Of a stretch of DNA of 64,000 nucleotides, positions 1 through 8,854 are shown piece by piece. Position 1 is the stretch's first letter. Each line of letters starts with the position of its first letter. This stretch comes from Lachnospiraceae bacterium (lineage in GTDB: Bacteria; Bacillota; Clostridia; Lachnospirales; Lachnospiraceae), in assembly GCA_022652545.1 (NCBI GenBank), contig JALCRM010000001.1, positions 434,001 through 498,000 of the forward strand, in the 5' to 3' direction. The position numbers and the translations under genes were made by a program. Under the pieces are notes generated by a model, which saw only the letters and a program-made list of their open reading frames with translations, searched no databases and was not told where the DNA came from.

Positions 1-568
1 CTATGCGCTTCACCGCATGAGGGATCATTCCGCTGCCTGAGAGGAGCAGGGCCTTGCAGTATTCCGTACCGAGAAGATCGTTCGGGGAAGCCGGCACAGC
101 AGGCGCTGAGACAGTCTGCAGTGCGCGGCTGCGTGCTGCGGGCCAGGACAGCCCTTCCTTCAGTGCCTCCGAAAAAGCCTGCTGATACTGCGGACTTTCG
201 CCGGCCAGCGCACCGGCACAGGCAAGCAGGGAAGAAAGGTCCCCGCTTTCGGAACCGAAGACGAGGTCAGTCACGACGCCCAGGGAATCGAGCAGGGAGA
301 CGGCACCGCGCGCAAACAGGTCGGCGCCTCCGCAGGCAAACGGCAGGGGCAGTTCCACGACGAGGTCGCAGCCGGCGCGCAGGACCTCTTCCGCCCGGCG
401 GTATTTGTCGGCCACGGCGGGAATGCCGCGCTGTACAAAATCGCCGCTCATGACGGCAACGGTATACTCGGCCCCCGTGACCTGTTTTGACATTTGAAAA
501 AGGTAGCGGTGCCCTTCGTGGAGGGGATTGCATTCGACAATGATGCCGGCGACCTTTGACTGCTCCAT
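1..568 (-). CDS. tmcAL: tRNA(Met) cytidine acetate ligase TmcAL (YlbM family), 3' part outside window
   Basis: About 189 codons of a minus-strand gene that runs off the left edge. The N-terminus reads MEQSKVAGIIVECNPLHEGH, which carries the nucleotidyltransferase-like signature of the family (GIIxExNPxHxGH, usually EYNPFHNGH), followed by a conserved MSGDFVQRG stretch and a GxExG-type segment. TmcAL activates acetate with ATP and acetylates the wobble cytidine of elongator tRNA(Met). The ATG at 566-568 is the first Met before the signature. It is divergent from the acetate-metabolism gene pta, sharing a roughly 200-bp intergenic region. Recognition is firm; the C-terminal half cannot be seen. 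Confidence 0.9.
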   Translation of the reverse strand, partial: MEQSKVAGIIVECNPLHEGHRYLFQMSKQVTGAEYTVAVMSGDFVQRGIPAVADKYRRAEEVLRAGCDLVVELPLPFACGGADLFARGAVSLLDSLGVVTDLVFGSESGDLSSLLACAGALAGESPQYQQAFSEALKEGLSWPAARSRALQTVSAPAVPASPNDLLGTEYCKALLLSGSGMIPHAVKRI

Positions 569-630
569 GGAATGTGCTCCGAAAATGCGGTAAATGCAGC
601 TGCGCCGTAAAGTTGTACGCGAAAAGAAAC

Positions 631-658
631 TTGTATACAGGAAACGCGGCGCTATAAT
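631..658 (+). promoter_or_regulatory. sigma-A-type promoter of pta
   Basis: TTGTAT (631-636) and TATAAT (653-658) separated by 16 bp, about 120 bp upstream of the pta start. Two identical 8-bp palindromes TGTATACA lie at 632-639, overlapping the -35, and at 664-671, near the expected transcription start. They are candidate operator half-sites 32 bp apart. Confidence 0.65.
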
Positions 659-775
659 AAACGTGTATACATAATAGGACTTCCGTTCGGATTTTACAAT
701 TCGTATGGCGCCTGTACGGCACCATACCGTGCGGTGGCCCCGGGGAAAATGAGACCAGAAGCGGGGGTAAAACAG

Positions 776-1777
776 ATGGCATTTATCGACGGTATCAAGG
801 AAAAAGCCAAGAAGGACAGGAAGACGATCGTGCTTCCCGAAACAAATGATAAGCGTACGCTGCAGGCAGCGGCGGAGATCATCAAGGAGAAGATCGCAAA
901 TCTGATCCTTGTCGGGGACGAAGAGAAGATCAGGGTCGGCGCGGAGTGGCTGGATCTCGATCTCCACGGAGTGAAGATCGTCAATCCGGAAACCACGCCC
1001 AAACTGGATACATATGTGAATCTGCTCTATGAATGCAGAAAGAACAAAGGTATGACGCCCGAGAAGGCCCGCGAGATCCTGCTCAGTGATCCGCTCACTT
1101 TCGGCGTCGTAATGGTAAAGAACAACGAGGCTGACGGCATGGTGGCCGGTGCCTGCCACGCCACTGCGGATACGCTGCGTCCCGCGCTGCAGATCCTGCG
1201 CACGGCGCCGGGTGTCAAGCTGGTATCCGGCTTCTTCATCCTGGATGTGCCGAATTGTGAATACGGTCATCACGGCACCTTTATCTTTGCCGATTCCGGC
1301 CTGAACCAGGATCCCACGAGCGAAGAACTTGCGGCGATCGCGGACAGCTCAGCCAGGAGCTTCCAGGATCTGGTCGATGCAAAACCGATCGTGGCCATGC
1401 TTTCTCATTCCACGAAGGGATCCGCACACCATGCGCTGGTCGACAAGGTCGTGGAGGCTGTCAAGATCGCGCATGAACAGTATCCCAATCTGCTGGTGGA
1501 CGGGGAACTGCAGGCAGATGCAGCCATCGTTCCCGAAGTGGCGCGCACCAAGGCACCGGGCAGCCCGGTCGCAGGGCATGCAAATGTACTGATCTTCCCG
1601 AACCTGGACGGCGGGAACAACGCATACAAACTGGTGCAGAGACTGGCCAAGGCGGATGCTTACGGACCCATGCTGCAGGGCATTGCGAGGCCGGTCAACG
1701 ACCTTTCGAGAGGCTGCAGCTGGCAGGATATCGTGGGTGTCGTGGCACTTACCTGCGTACAGGCCATGCAGTTTTGA
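776..1777 (+). CDS. pta: phosphate acetyltransferase
   Basis: Converts acetyl-CoA and phosphate to acetyl-phosphate and CoA in cytosolic acetate overflow metabolism. The 333-aa protein has the short single-domain Pta length and typical blocks: IVLPETNDKRTLQAA near the N-terminus, DPLTFGVVMV with a NEADGMVAGA segment in the middle, and FPNLDGGNNAYKLVQRL towards the C-terminus. I chose the ATG at 776 (MAFIDGIKEKAKK) over an in-frame upstream GTG or ATG because family members begin here and a G-rich ribosome binding site lies just before it. Acetate kinase, often adjacent, is not in this window. The gene is divergent from tmcAL and has its own promoter. Confidence 0.96.
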   Translation: MAFIDGIKEKAKKDRKTIVLPETNDKRTLQAAAEIIKEKIANLILVGDEEKIRVGAEWLDLDLHGVKIVNPETTPKLDTYVNLLYECRKNKGMTPEKAREILLSDPLTFGVVMVKNNEADGMVAGACHATADTLRPALQILRTAPGVKLVSGFFILDVPNCEYGHHGTFIFADSGLNQDPTSEELAAIADSSARSFQDLVDAKPIVAMLSHSTKGSAHHALVDKVVEAVKIAHEQYPNLLVDGELQADAAIVPEVARTKAPGSPVAGHANVLIFPNLDGGNNAYKLVQRLAKADAYGPMLQGIARPVNDLSRGCSWQDIVGVVALTCVQAMQF

Positions 1778-1783
1778 AATCTG

Positions 1784-1812
1784 TTGACAAACGAAGGGAG
1801 CGCCGATATAAT
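1784..1812 (+). promoter_or_regulatory. promoter of rpmF
   Basis: TTGACA (1784-1789), 17-bp spacer, TATAAT (1807-1812): a perfect consensus promoter starting only 7 bp after the pta stop codon. It would produce a 5' leader of about 100 nt before rpmF. Confidence 0.85.
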
Positions 1813-1860
1813 AACTCTTGCTGTGTAGTTATATGGCGTTAGCTTCAGAGAAACCAAAGC

Positions 1861-1876
1861 GTTCCCTTCAGGGAAC
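1861..1876 (+). promoter_or_regulatory. hairpin in the rpmF 5' leader
   Basis: Perfect 6-bp stem GTTCCC / GGGAAC around a TTCA loop. A second small CCC...GGG pairing (about 1887-1900) lies just before the AAGGAGG ribosome binding site. It could control L32 translation, but this is inference only. Confidence 0.4.
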
Positions 1877-1920
1877 AGAATCATATCCCTTTCCATGGGA
1901 ATGCCAAGGAGGTGTTACCG

Positions 1921-2103
1921 ATGTCCATCTGCCCGAAGAATAAATCTTCCAGAAGCCACAGAGACCAGAGAAGAGCGAACTGGAAAATGTCTGCTCCCAC
2001 GCTGATCAAATGCAGCAAGTGCGGTGCTCTTACGATGCCCCACAGAGTCTGCAGGAACTGCGGCACGTACAATAAGAGGGAAGTCATCAAGAACGAAGAC
2101 TGA
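1921..2103 (+). CDS. rpmF: 50S ribosomal protein L32
   Basis: A 60-aa basic ribosomal protein of the large subunit. The N-terminus MSICPKNKSSRSHRDQRR matches L32, and the C-terminal half has a zinc ribbon of the CxxC type (CSKCG and CRNCG). AAGGAGG lies 8 bp before the ATG at 1921; an in-frame GTG at 1912 inside the ribosome binding site is not a plausible start. In many Bacillota a DUF177 (YceD) gene precedes rpmF, but here only a short leader separates it from pta. It has its own promoter and terminator, so it looks monocistronic, with plsX starting from a new promoter. Confidence 0.95.
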   Translation: MSICPKNKSSRSHRDQRRANWKMSAPTLIKCSKCGALTMPHRVCRNCGTYNKREVIKNED

Positions 2104-2127
2104 CCTGCAAAGACAGACACGTAAGAA

Positions 2128-2164
2128 ACGACCGGTACGGCAGCAATGCCGCGCCGGTCGTTTT
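2128..2164 (+). terminator. intrinsic terminator after rpmF
   Basis: Stem ACGACCGG (2128-2135) pairs with CCGGTCGT (2154-2161), extended by inner GC pairs, and is followed by TTTT. Confidence 0.8.
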
Positions 2165-2167
2165 ACA

Positions 2168-2196
2168 TTGATAAATTGTGTCTCATCAAGTAAAAT
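2168..2196 (+). promoter_or_regulatory. promoter of the plsX operon
   Basis: TTGATA (2168-2173), 17-bp spacer, TAAAAT (2191-2196), placed directly after the rpmF terminator and about 50 bp before plsX. Confidence 0.65.
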
Positions 2197-2246
2197 AACT
2201 GAGATGCGGGCTGTGAACTGCCGGCGTACGGAAAGTGAGGCATTTC

Positions 2247-3284
2247 ATGGAATATGTAAATGTAGCTGTCGATGCGATGGGCGGCGACTATGCTCCTCTG
2301 GAAGTCGTCAAGGGTGCCGTCAACGCACTGAAGGCGCGTGATGACCTGAAGATCACCCTGGTCGGGCGCCGGGATGCGATCGAAGCGGAACTGGAAAAAT
2401 ATCCGGACCGCGCTGCCGACCGCATGAGCATTGAAGAGGCCGGCCAGGTCATCGAGATGTCGGAACCCCCGGTAAAGGCGATCCGGGAGAAAACGGATTC
2501 TTCCATTGTAAAGGGGTTGATGCTGGTAAAGAAAGGCAGCTGCGATGCCTTTGTCACGGCGGGCAGTTCAGGTGCTACGCTGGCGGGCGGGCAGCTTCTC
2601 ATCGGCCGTATCCACGGAATAGAAAGACCGCCCTTTGCGCCGATCATGCCTACCGCGAAGGGACCGTTGCTGCTGATCGACTGCGGCGCCAACGTAGACG
2701 CCAAGCCGTCCATGCTGGTGCAGTTCGCGCAGATGGGCTCGATCTACATGGAGAACATCGTGGGTGTGAAGAACCCGCGGGTCGCGATCGTGAACATAGG
2801 CACGGAAGAGGAAAAGGGCAACGCGCTGGTCAAGGAGACAATGCCGCTGCTGAAGGCCTGCGATACCATCAACTTCACGGGATCCATCGAATCCCGTGAG
2901 ATCCCGGCAGGCGGAGCGGATGTCGTCGTCTGCGACGCTTTCGTGGGCAATGTGATCCTGAAGATGTACGAGGGCGTGGCAGCCACCCTGCTGTCCGAGA
3001 TCAAATCCGCACTGATGTCCACCGTGCGTTCGAAAATCGGCGCACTGCTCATCAAGCCTGCGCTGAAGCAGACCCTGAAAAAGTTCAATATTTCCACTTA
3101 CGGAGGAGCTCCCGTGCTGGGGCTCAACGGCCTGGTCGTCAAAACACACGGAAATTCCAAGGCCGTGGAGATCGAACATTCGATCGAAGAGTGCATTGAC
3201 TGGAAAAACAAAAAGATCAACGATCAGTTCCGCACGAAGATGAAACTGGTAGACCGCACCGGCCAGACTCCGGCCGCAAAATAA
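2247..3284 (+). CDS. plsX: phosphate acyltransferase PlsX
   Basis: Makes acyl-phosphate from acyl-ACP, the acyl donor for PlsY in phosphatidic acid synthesis; a peripheral membrane enzyme. The 345-aa protein shows the family N-terminus VNVAVDAMGGDYAPLEVVKG, the SSIVKGLMLV helix, the AFVTAGSSGATLAGG loop and the DCGANVDAKP and DAFVGNVILK motifs. The ATG at 2247 follows a GTGAGG ribosome binding site at 2235-2240; the in-frame GTG at 2235 is inside that site. Twenty bp downstream is acpP, its substrate carrier, so co-transcription makes functional sense. The partners plsY and gpsA lie about 20 kb downstream in the same window. Confidence 0.96.
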   Translation: MEYVNVAVDAMGGDYAPLEVVKGAVNALKARDDLKITLVGRRDAIEAELEKYPDRAADRMSIEEAGQVIEMSEPPVKAIREKTDSSIVKGLMLVKKGSCDAFVTAGSSGATLAGGQLLIGRIHGIERPPFAPIMPTAKGPLLLIDCGANVDAKPSMLVQFAQMGSIYMENIVGVKNPRVAIVNIGTEEEKGNALVKETMPLLKACDTINFTGSIESREIPAGGADVVVCDAFVGNVILKMYEGVAATLLSEIKSALMSTVRSKIGALLIKPALKQTLKKFNISTYGGAPVLGLNGLVVKTHGNSKAVEIEHSIEECIDWKNKKINDQFRTKMKLVDRTGQTPAAK

Positions 3285-3304
3285 CAGCAAAGGATGGAAA
3301 AAAG

Positions 3305-3541
3305 ATGGAAATCGAGAAACTGAAAGCGATCATAGCGGATGTTTTGAATGTGGACCCCAATGAGATCAAGCCCGAGACGACCTTCACGGAAGATCTGGGT
3401 GCCGATTCCCTGGATCTGTACCAGATCATCATGGAGATCGAGCAGGAATTTGACATCAAGGTTTCCGACGACAAGATAGAAAACATCAAGACCGTGCAGC
3501 AGGCTGCAGATCTCATCAGGGAAGCGGTAGCGGCAAAGTGA
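3305..3541 (+). CDS. acpP: acyl carrier protein
   Basis: A 78-aa acidic carrier for growing fatty-acyl chains. The 4'-phosphopantetheine attachment motif GADSLDLYQ is present with Ser35 as the modified residue, followed by the acidic recognition helix QIIMEIEQEF. Length and fold segments are typical of AcpP. It sits between plsX and rnc, the classic order in Clostridia. Its stop overlaps the GTG start of rnc by 4 bp (GTGA), implying translational coupling. Confidence 0.97.
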   Translation: MEIEKLKAIIADVLNVDPNEIKPETTFTEDLGADSLDLYQIIMEIEQEFDIKVSDDKIENIKTVQQAADLIREAVAAK

Positions 3542-4275
3542 ACAAGTCTGCAGGTGCAGTATCCCTGGGCGGCCGTTCTGCCGCCGGGATGCTTGAAGAA
3601 AAGATCGGGTACAGTTTCCGGGATCCATTCCTTCTGGAATGCGCACTCACGCACACCTCTTATGCCAATGAACAGAAAATACACCGCTTTTCGGACTATG
3701 AGCGGATAGAATTCCTGGGAGATGCCGTTCTGGAACTGGTTTCGAGCGAGTTCCTGTACAGGAACTGTCCCGACAGGCATGAAGGGGAGATGACCAAGAT
3801 CCGTTCCACACTGGTCTGTGAGACGGCACTGGCCTGCTGTGCACGGGATATAGGCCTGGAGGCATATATACGCCTCGGCCGCGGTGAGGAGCAGTCCGGC
3901 GGAAGGAAGAAGGACTCCATCGTTTCCGATGTAATGGAAGCGGTCATCGGCGCGCTCTATCTGGATTCCGGGGAATTAAGCGTACCCCGGGACTTTATCA
4001 TGAAATATATTCTGGCCGATCTGAACGGCAGGCAGCTGTTTGTGGACAGCAAGTCGGCATTGCAGGAAAAGGTGCAGCAGGCGGGGAAGGAAGTCAGCTA
4101 TGAACTGCTCGAGGAGAGCGGCCCCGGCCATATGCGGCACTTCAGGGTCGCCGTGTGTATAGACGGCAGCACGCTTGCAGAGGGCGAGGGCAAGTCTAAA
4201 AAGGATGCAGAGCAGAACGCGGCATATAAAGCGCTCCGCAGCATGCAGGATCGGAATAACAGCACATGTATCTGA
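3538..4275 (+). CDS. rnc: ribonuclease III
   Basis: Double-stranded RNA endonuclease for rRNA processing and mRNA turnover. The 245-aa protein has the catalytic signature ERIEFLGDAVLEL, a downstream acidic site in SDVMEAVIGALY, and a C-terminal dsRNA-binding domain (from about residue 170, with SKSALQEKVQQ and the final GKSKKDAEQNAAYKAL helix). I use the GTG at 3538, which overlaps the acpP stop and has a GGGAAGCGG-like ribosome binding site. A shorter start at ATG 3589 has no evident site. The 3' end overlaps smc by 10 bp. Confidence 0.95.
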   Translation: MNKSAGAVSLGGRSAAGMLEEKIGYSFRDPFLLECALTHTSYANEQKIHRFSDYERIEFLGDAVLELVSSEFLYRNCPDRHEGEMTKIRSTLVCETALACCARDIGLEAYIRLGRGEEQSGGRKKDSIVSDVMEAVIGALYLDSGELSVPRDFIMKYILADLNGRQLFVDSKSALQEKVQQAGKEVSYELLEESGPGHMRHFRVAVCIDGSTLAEGEGKSKKDAEQNAAYKALRSMQDRNNSTCI

Positions 4276-7200
4276 AGAGCATCGAGGTCTACGGTTTCAA
4301 ATCTTTTGCCGTACGGACCAAATTCGAATTTCACAACGGAATAACGGATATCGTAGGTCCCAACGGGAGCGGCAAGAGCAATGTGGCGGATGCCGTGCGC
4401 TGGGTGCTCGGGGAACAGAGAGTCAAGCAGCTGCGCGGCGCTTCCATGCAGGACGTTATTTTTGCCGGTACGGAAGTCAGAAAGCCCATGGGCTTTGCCT
4501 ACGTGGCGATCACTCTGGACAATACCGACAGAGCTCTCGATGTGGACTACAGCGAAGTGACCGTTGCCAGGCGTCTCTACCGTTCGGGAGAGAGTGAATA
4601 CCTGCTGAACGGGACAGAAGTGAGACTGAAGGACGTCAGTGAACTCTTTTACGATACGGGTATCGGCAAAGAGGGCTATTCCATCATCGGACAGGGCCAG
4701 ATCGACAAGATCCTTTCTGACCGGCCGGAGGACCGCCGTGAACTTTTCGATGAGGCGGCCGGCATCGTCAAATTCAAACGGCGCAAAGAAGAAGCGGTAC
4801 GCAAACTCACCTCGGAACAGGAAAACCTGGTACGTGTGAGCGATATTCTGAGTGAACTTGAAAAACAGACCGGCCCTCTTGAAAAACAGGCGCAGAAGGC
4901 GCAGGTCTATCTGAAAGCCAGGGAAGAACAGAAAAAACTGGATGTCAACGTTTTTCTGCTCGACAATTCGAAAACGACGGAAAAGCTGTCGGCGGCCTCT
5001 TCACAGCTGGAGATCGTGACCGGCGACCTTTCCTCTGCAAAGGCGGAACTGGAAAATTCCAAAAATGCATACGAGAAGGTGCAGCAGGAGATCGAGGAGC
5101 TGGACAAAGCCATCAGCGAAGCCCGCGACAGGATCACGCATACCAGCGTGGTGCGCGGACAGCTGGAGGGCAGCATCAAGGTGGCCGAGGAGCAGATCCG
5201 CGCGGCCGGCATGAATACCGAACATCTGCAGGCGCGCGAAGATTCCGTACGCAGTTCCATCGGGCGCGTGAAAGCCGAGAAGGAAGGGATCCTTACAGGC
5301 AAGGACGGAGCGGATTCCGCTCTGGAGAAACTCGTTTCTGCACGCGGCGAGATGGCCGCCCGGCTGGATACACTCGGCACGGAGATCTCGGAAGTCAGTG
5401 CGGAGATCGAAGAAAATAAGAAGGGCATACTGAAAGCCCTGGACGAGCGCGCGACGATCAAATCCCGGATGGCATCCCTGACGACGCAGGAGGAAAATAT
5501 ACGCCTGCGGGCTTCCGAACTGACGGGAAAACTGGTCACCGCACAGAGCGACCGCTCGCAGCAGGATGCAGTGATCGAAGCTGCGGAGAAGACCTTCAAA
5601 GAGATCAGCGCAGCGACGTATGCCCTCCAGAAGAAGAGGACGGACAGCGAAGCGGAGCTGGCCGGCATGAAGGAAAAACTGGCCGCAAGCGACCAGCAGC
5701 TTCAGGAATCCAGGATACGCTTTCACGAGAGTCAGACCAGGCTGGAAGCGCTGAGGAACCTCACGGAACGGTACGAGGGCTTCGGCGGCAGCGTGCGCCG
5801 CGTCATGGAGAACAAAGGCAGCGAGCCGGGGCTGATCGGCGTCGTGGCCGACCTGTTCAAAACAGAGGAAAAGTACGAGGTAGCGATCGAAACCGCCCTG
5901 GGCGGGAATATCCAGAATATCGTTACCAGAGACGAGGGTACGGCCAAGAGGATGATCAGGCTACTCAAGGAGGAAAAGGCAGGCCGCGCCACCTTCCTTC
6001 CGCTGGAAAGTATCAGCGATCCGGAAGAATTTCGCAAGGGTGAGGCACTGAAGGAGCCGGGTGCGATCAATACGGCAGACCGGCTGGTGCAGACCGATGC
6101 GAAATACCGCGATGTGGCACGCAACCTGCTGGGCAGGATCCTCGTCGTGGATACCTTCGACCACGCGGCGGCGATCGGAAGGAAGTACGGCCATACCATC
6201 CGGCTCGTGACGCTCGAAGGAGAGCTGTTCGTACCGGGCGGCGCCATCAGCGGCGGTGCTTTCCGAAAGGGCGGAAATCTCCTGGGAAGACGGAGGGAGA
6301 TCGCGGAACTGGAAACAGAGGTCCGCAAATACAAAGAAGCCGCCGACAGGGCAGAACAGAATATCACCGATATCAAAACGAGCCGTAATGAACTGCGCGA
6401 ACTGCTCGGAAAACTCGCCGAGGAGATCCAGCAGCATCTGATCGAGGAAAACACGGCGCGCATCAATGTAAACAGAGAGCGCGACCGACTGAAGGAGCAG
6501 GCCGGCAGCTTTGAACAGCTGAAGGTTGAAAGTGCTTCCATAGAAGAGCGCAAGGGAGAGCTGGCACAGGAAAAGGAAAAGATCGCTGCGAGCCTTGAGG
6601 CGTCCGAGCAGTACGAAAGAGATACGAATGCACTGGTGGCGGAACGGCAGAAAGTCCTCGACGAGAAAAGGGCAGAGGAGAACGGGCTTTCACAGTCGGC
6701 TGCCGCACAGGATCTGGAGATCGGGAAACTGCGTCAGCAGGAGGCTTTCCGGAAAGAGAACCTGGACCGCATCGGGGAAGAGCTGGACAGGTATGAATCG
6801 GAGCTGAAAGAGATCCTTGCGAGCCGGGAGGCGGACGAAAAGGAAGTCGCGGAAAAACAGAAGAATATCGAAGAGATCCGCAAGACGATCGCAGCCTCAC
6901 ACGAGGCAGAGGATGAAACGACGGCGCTGCTGCGCGAGAGCACGGAAAAGAAGGAGCAGAAGACAGCAGAGCAGAAAAAATTCTTCGAGAAGCGGGAAGC
7001 GCTGGCCGAGCAGATCTCCGGCCTTGAAAAGGAAAACTACCGCCTTGCGGCGCAGAAGGAGCGGCTGCAGGAAACGATCGACGCCAGCATATCCTATATG
7101 TGGGACGAGTACCAGATCACCCTGAGCGATGCGGAGGAACTGAAGGATCCCGAAATGCAGAATGCTGCGGAAATGAAAAAGCGCATCGATGTACTGAAGC

Positions 7201-7826
7201 AGCAGATCCGGGAACTGGGCCCTGTAAACGTACAGGCGATCGAGGACTACCGCAACGTCATGGAACGCTATACCTTCATGAAGACGCAGCACGACGACCT
7301 GATCAAGGCAGCGGACGATCTGCACAAGATCATTACGGACCTCGACGAATCCATGCGCAGGCAGTTCAGGGAACAGTTTGCTGCCATCGACCGCGAATTC
7401 AACATCGTCTTCAGGGAACTCTTCGGCGGCGGCCACAGTTCGCTCGAGCTTGTGGCGGACGAGGACATCCTGGAGGCCGGCGTCTATGTCAATGCGCAGC
7501 CGCCGGGCAAGAAGCTGCAGAATATCATGCAGATGTCGGGCGGTGAGAAAGCCCTGACCGCGATCTCCCTGCTCTTTGCCATCCAGAACCTGAAACCGTC
7601 GCCGTTCTGCATGCTGGATGAGATCGAGGCGGCGCTCGATGAAAGCAACGTCGGGCGTTTCGGAGACTATCTGCACAAGCTGACAAAACATACGCAGTTC
7701 ATAGTGATCACACACCGCCGCGGCACGATGGAGAGGGCGGACAGGCTCTACGGGATCACGATGCAGGAAAAAGGTGTTTCGACACCGGTCAGCGTCAACC
7801 TGATCGATAAGGACCTTACAGACTGA
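4266..7826 (+). CDS. smc: chromosome segregation protein SMC
   Basis: Condensin ATPase that compacts and resolves chromosomes with ScpA and ScpB. The 1186-aa protein has the full architecture: Walker [10 protein letters not shown] at residues 31-39, a long coiled coil to about residue 500, a hinge (about 510-640, containing the GGNIQNIV and GGAISGGA segments), a return coiled coil, the ABC signature [10 protein letters not shown] and Walker [14 protein letters not shown] near the C-terminus. The ATG at 4266 lies inside the end of rnc. It overlaps the following ftsY start by 1 bp (TGATG). The rnc-smc-ftsY order is standard for Bacillota. Confidence 0.97.
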   Translation: MYLKSIEVYGFKSFAVRTKFEFHNGITDIVGPNGSGKSNVADAVRWVLGEQRVKQLRGASMQDVIFAGTEVRKPMGFAYVAITLDNTDRALDVDYSEVTVARRLYRSGESEYLLNGTEVRLKDVSELFYDTGIGKEGYSIIGQGQIDKILSDRPEDRRELFDEAAGIVKFKRRKEEAVRKLTSEQENLVRVSDILSELEKQTGPLEKQAQKAQVYLKAREEQKKLDVNVFLLDNSKTTEKLSAASSQLEIVTGDLSSAKAELENSKNAYEKVQQEIEELDKAISEARDRITHTSVVRGQLEGSIKVAEEQIRAAGMNTEHLQAREDSVRSSIGRVKAEKEGILTGKDGADSALEKLVSARGEMAARLDTLGTEISEVSAEIEENKKGILKALDERATIKSRMASLTTQEENIRLRASELTGKLVTAQSDRSQQDAVIEAAEKTFKEISAATYALQKKRTDSEAELAGMKEKLAASDQQLQESRIRFHESQTRLEALRNLTERYEGFGGSVRRVMENKGSEPGLIGVVADLFKTEEKYEVAIETALGGNIQNIVTRDEGTAKRMIRLLKEEKAGRATFLPLESISDPEEFRKGEALKEPGAINTADRLVQTDAKYRDVARNLLGRILVVDTFDHAAAIGRKYGHTIRLVTLEGELFVPGGAISGGAFRKGGNLLGRRREIAELETEVRKYKEAADRAEQNITDIKTSRNELRELLGKLAEEIQQHLIEENTARINVNRERDRLKEQAGSFEQLKVESASIEERKGELAQEKEKIAASLEASEQYERDTNALVAERQKVLDEKRAEENGLSQSAAAQDLEIGKLRQQEAFRKENLDRIGEELDRYESELKEILASREADEKEVAEKQKNIEEIRKTIAASHEAEDETTALLRESTEKKEQKTAEQKKFFEKREALAEQISGLEKENYRLAAQKERLQETIDASISYMWDEYQITLSDAEELKDPEMQNAAEMKKRIDVLKQQIRELGPVNVQAIEDYRNVMERYTFMKTQHDDLIKAADDLHKIITDLDESMRRQFREQFAAIDREFNIVFRELFGGGHSSLELVADEDILEAGVYVNAQPPGKKLQNIMQMSGGEKALTAISLLFAIQNLKPSPFCMLDEIEAALDESNVGRFGDYLHKLTKHTQFIVITHRRGTMERADRLYGITMQEKGVSTPVSVNLIDKDLTD

Positions 7827-8854
7827 TGAAGGAAGAGATGAACAGGGAAACAGACGGAGAACTGAACGAAGACAGACCCAAAAAAAAGGGCTTTTTTGCG
7901 AGGCTGCGCGACAGCCTTTCAAGGACGCGCGCAAATCTGGCCGGCGCTTTCACCAGGTACGACAGGATCGACGAGGACTTCTGGGAAGAACTGGAAGAGA
8001 CCATGATCCTCGGAGATATCGGCGTACAGGCTACGGACCGCCTGATGACACAGCTGCGCGGAGAGGTAAAGGAAAGACATATCACGGAACCTGCGCAGTG
8101 CCGCGAACTTCTGATCTCGGATATCCGGGAGAAGATGACCGTTGACGGGCATGCCTACGATTTCGAGAACGGGCCTTCCGTTGTGCTCGTGATCGGTGTG
8201 AACGGCGTGGGAAAGACCACTTCGATCGGCAAGCTTGCGGGCAGTTACCGCGCCAGAGGGAAGAAGGTCCTGATCGCCGCAGCGGATACTTTCCGTGCGG
8301 CAGCCGGGGAACAGCTCGCGGAGTGGGCCGCCAGGGCAGGCGTTGACATGATAGGCGGCGCCGAAGGTTCGGATCCGGGCAGCGTGCTTTTCGATGCGCT
8401 GCAGGCCGCAAGATCGCGCGGTACCGACATTCTCCTCTGCGATACGGCAGGCCGCCTGCACAACAAGAAAAACCTGATGGAAGAGCTGCACAAGCTGGAC
8501 CGCATCATAGGGCGTGAGTATCCTGAGGCCATGCGTGAGAATCTTGTCGTGCTGGACGGCACGACGGGTCAGAATGCGCTGTCTCAGGCCAGGGAATTCA
8601 ATGAAGTGACAGATCTTACCGGCATCATCCTGACCAAGATGGACGGCACCGCAAAAGGCGGGATCGCTATCGCAGTGCAGTCGGAACTGGGCATACCGGT
8701 GAAATTCATAGGTATCGGTGAGAAGATGGAAGATCTGCAGAGGTTCAGGCCGGACGAGTACGTGGATGCCCTGTTTGACAGGCCGGCCGATACGGATAAC
8801 ACGGAACAGAACGAAGAAGGCGCTGATGGACAGGCGCAGAGCGAGGAGCGGTAA
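7826..8854 (+). CDS. ftsY: signal recognition particle receptor FtsY
   Basis: SRP receptor GTPase that docks Ffh-ribosome complexes at the membrane translocon. The 342-aa protein has a short charged N-terminal region, then the NG domain: G1 loop GVNGVGKTTSIGKL, the DTFRAAAGEQL insertion segment, DTAGRLHNKKNLM (G3) and TKMDGTAKGG (G4). The C-terminus ends in an acidic, Gln/Glu-rich tail. The ATG overlaps the smc stop. Its partner ffh is 3 kb downstream, separated by ilvA and the GH25-like gene. No membrane segment is visible, as usual for FtsY. Confidence 0.96.
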   Translation: MKEEMNRETDGELNEDRPKKKGFFARLRDSLSRTRANLAGAFTRYDRIDEDFWEELEETMILGDIGVQATDRLMTQLRGEVKERHITEPAQCRELLISDIREKMTVDGHAYDFENGPSVVLVIGVNGVGKTTSIGKLAGSYRARGKKVLIAAADTFRAAAGEQLAEWAARAGVDMIGGAEGSDPGSVLFDALQAARSRGTDILLCDTAGRLHNKKNLMEELHKLDRIIGREYPEAMRENLVVLDGTTGQNALSQAREFNEVTDLTGIILTKMDGTAKGGIAIAVQSELGIPVKFIGIGEKMEDLQRFRPDEYVDALFDRPADTDNTEQNEEGADGQAQSEER

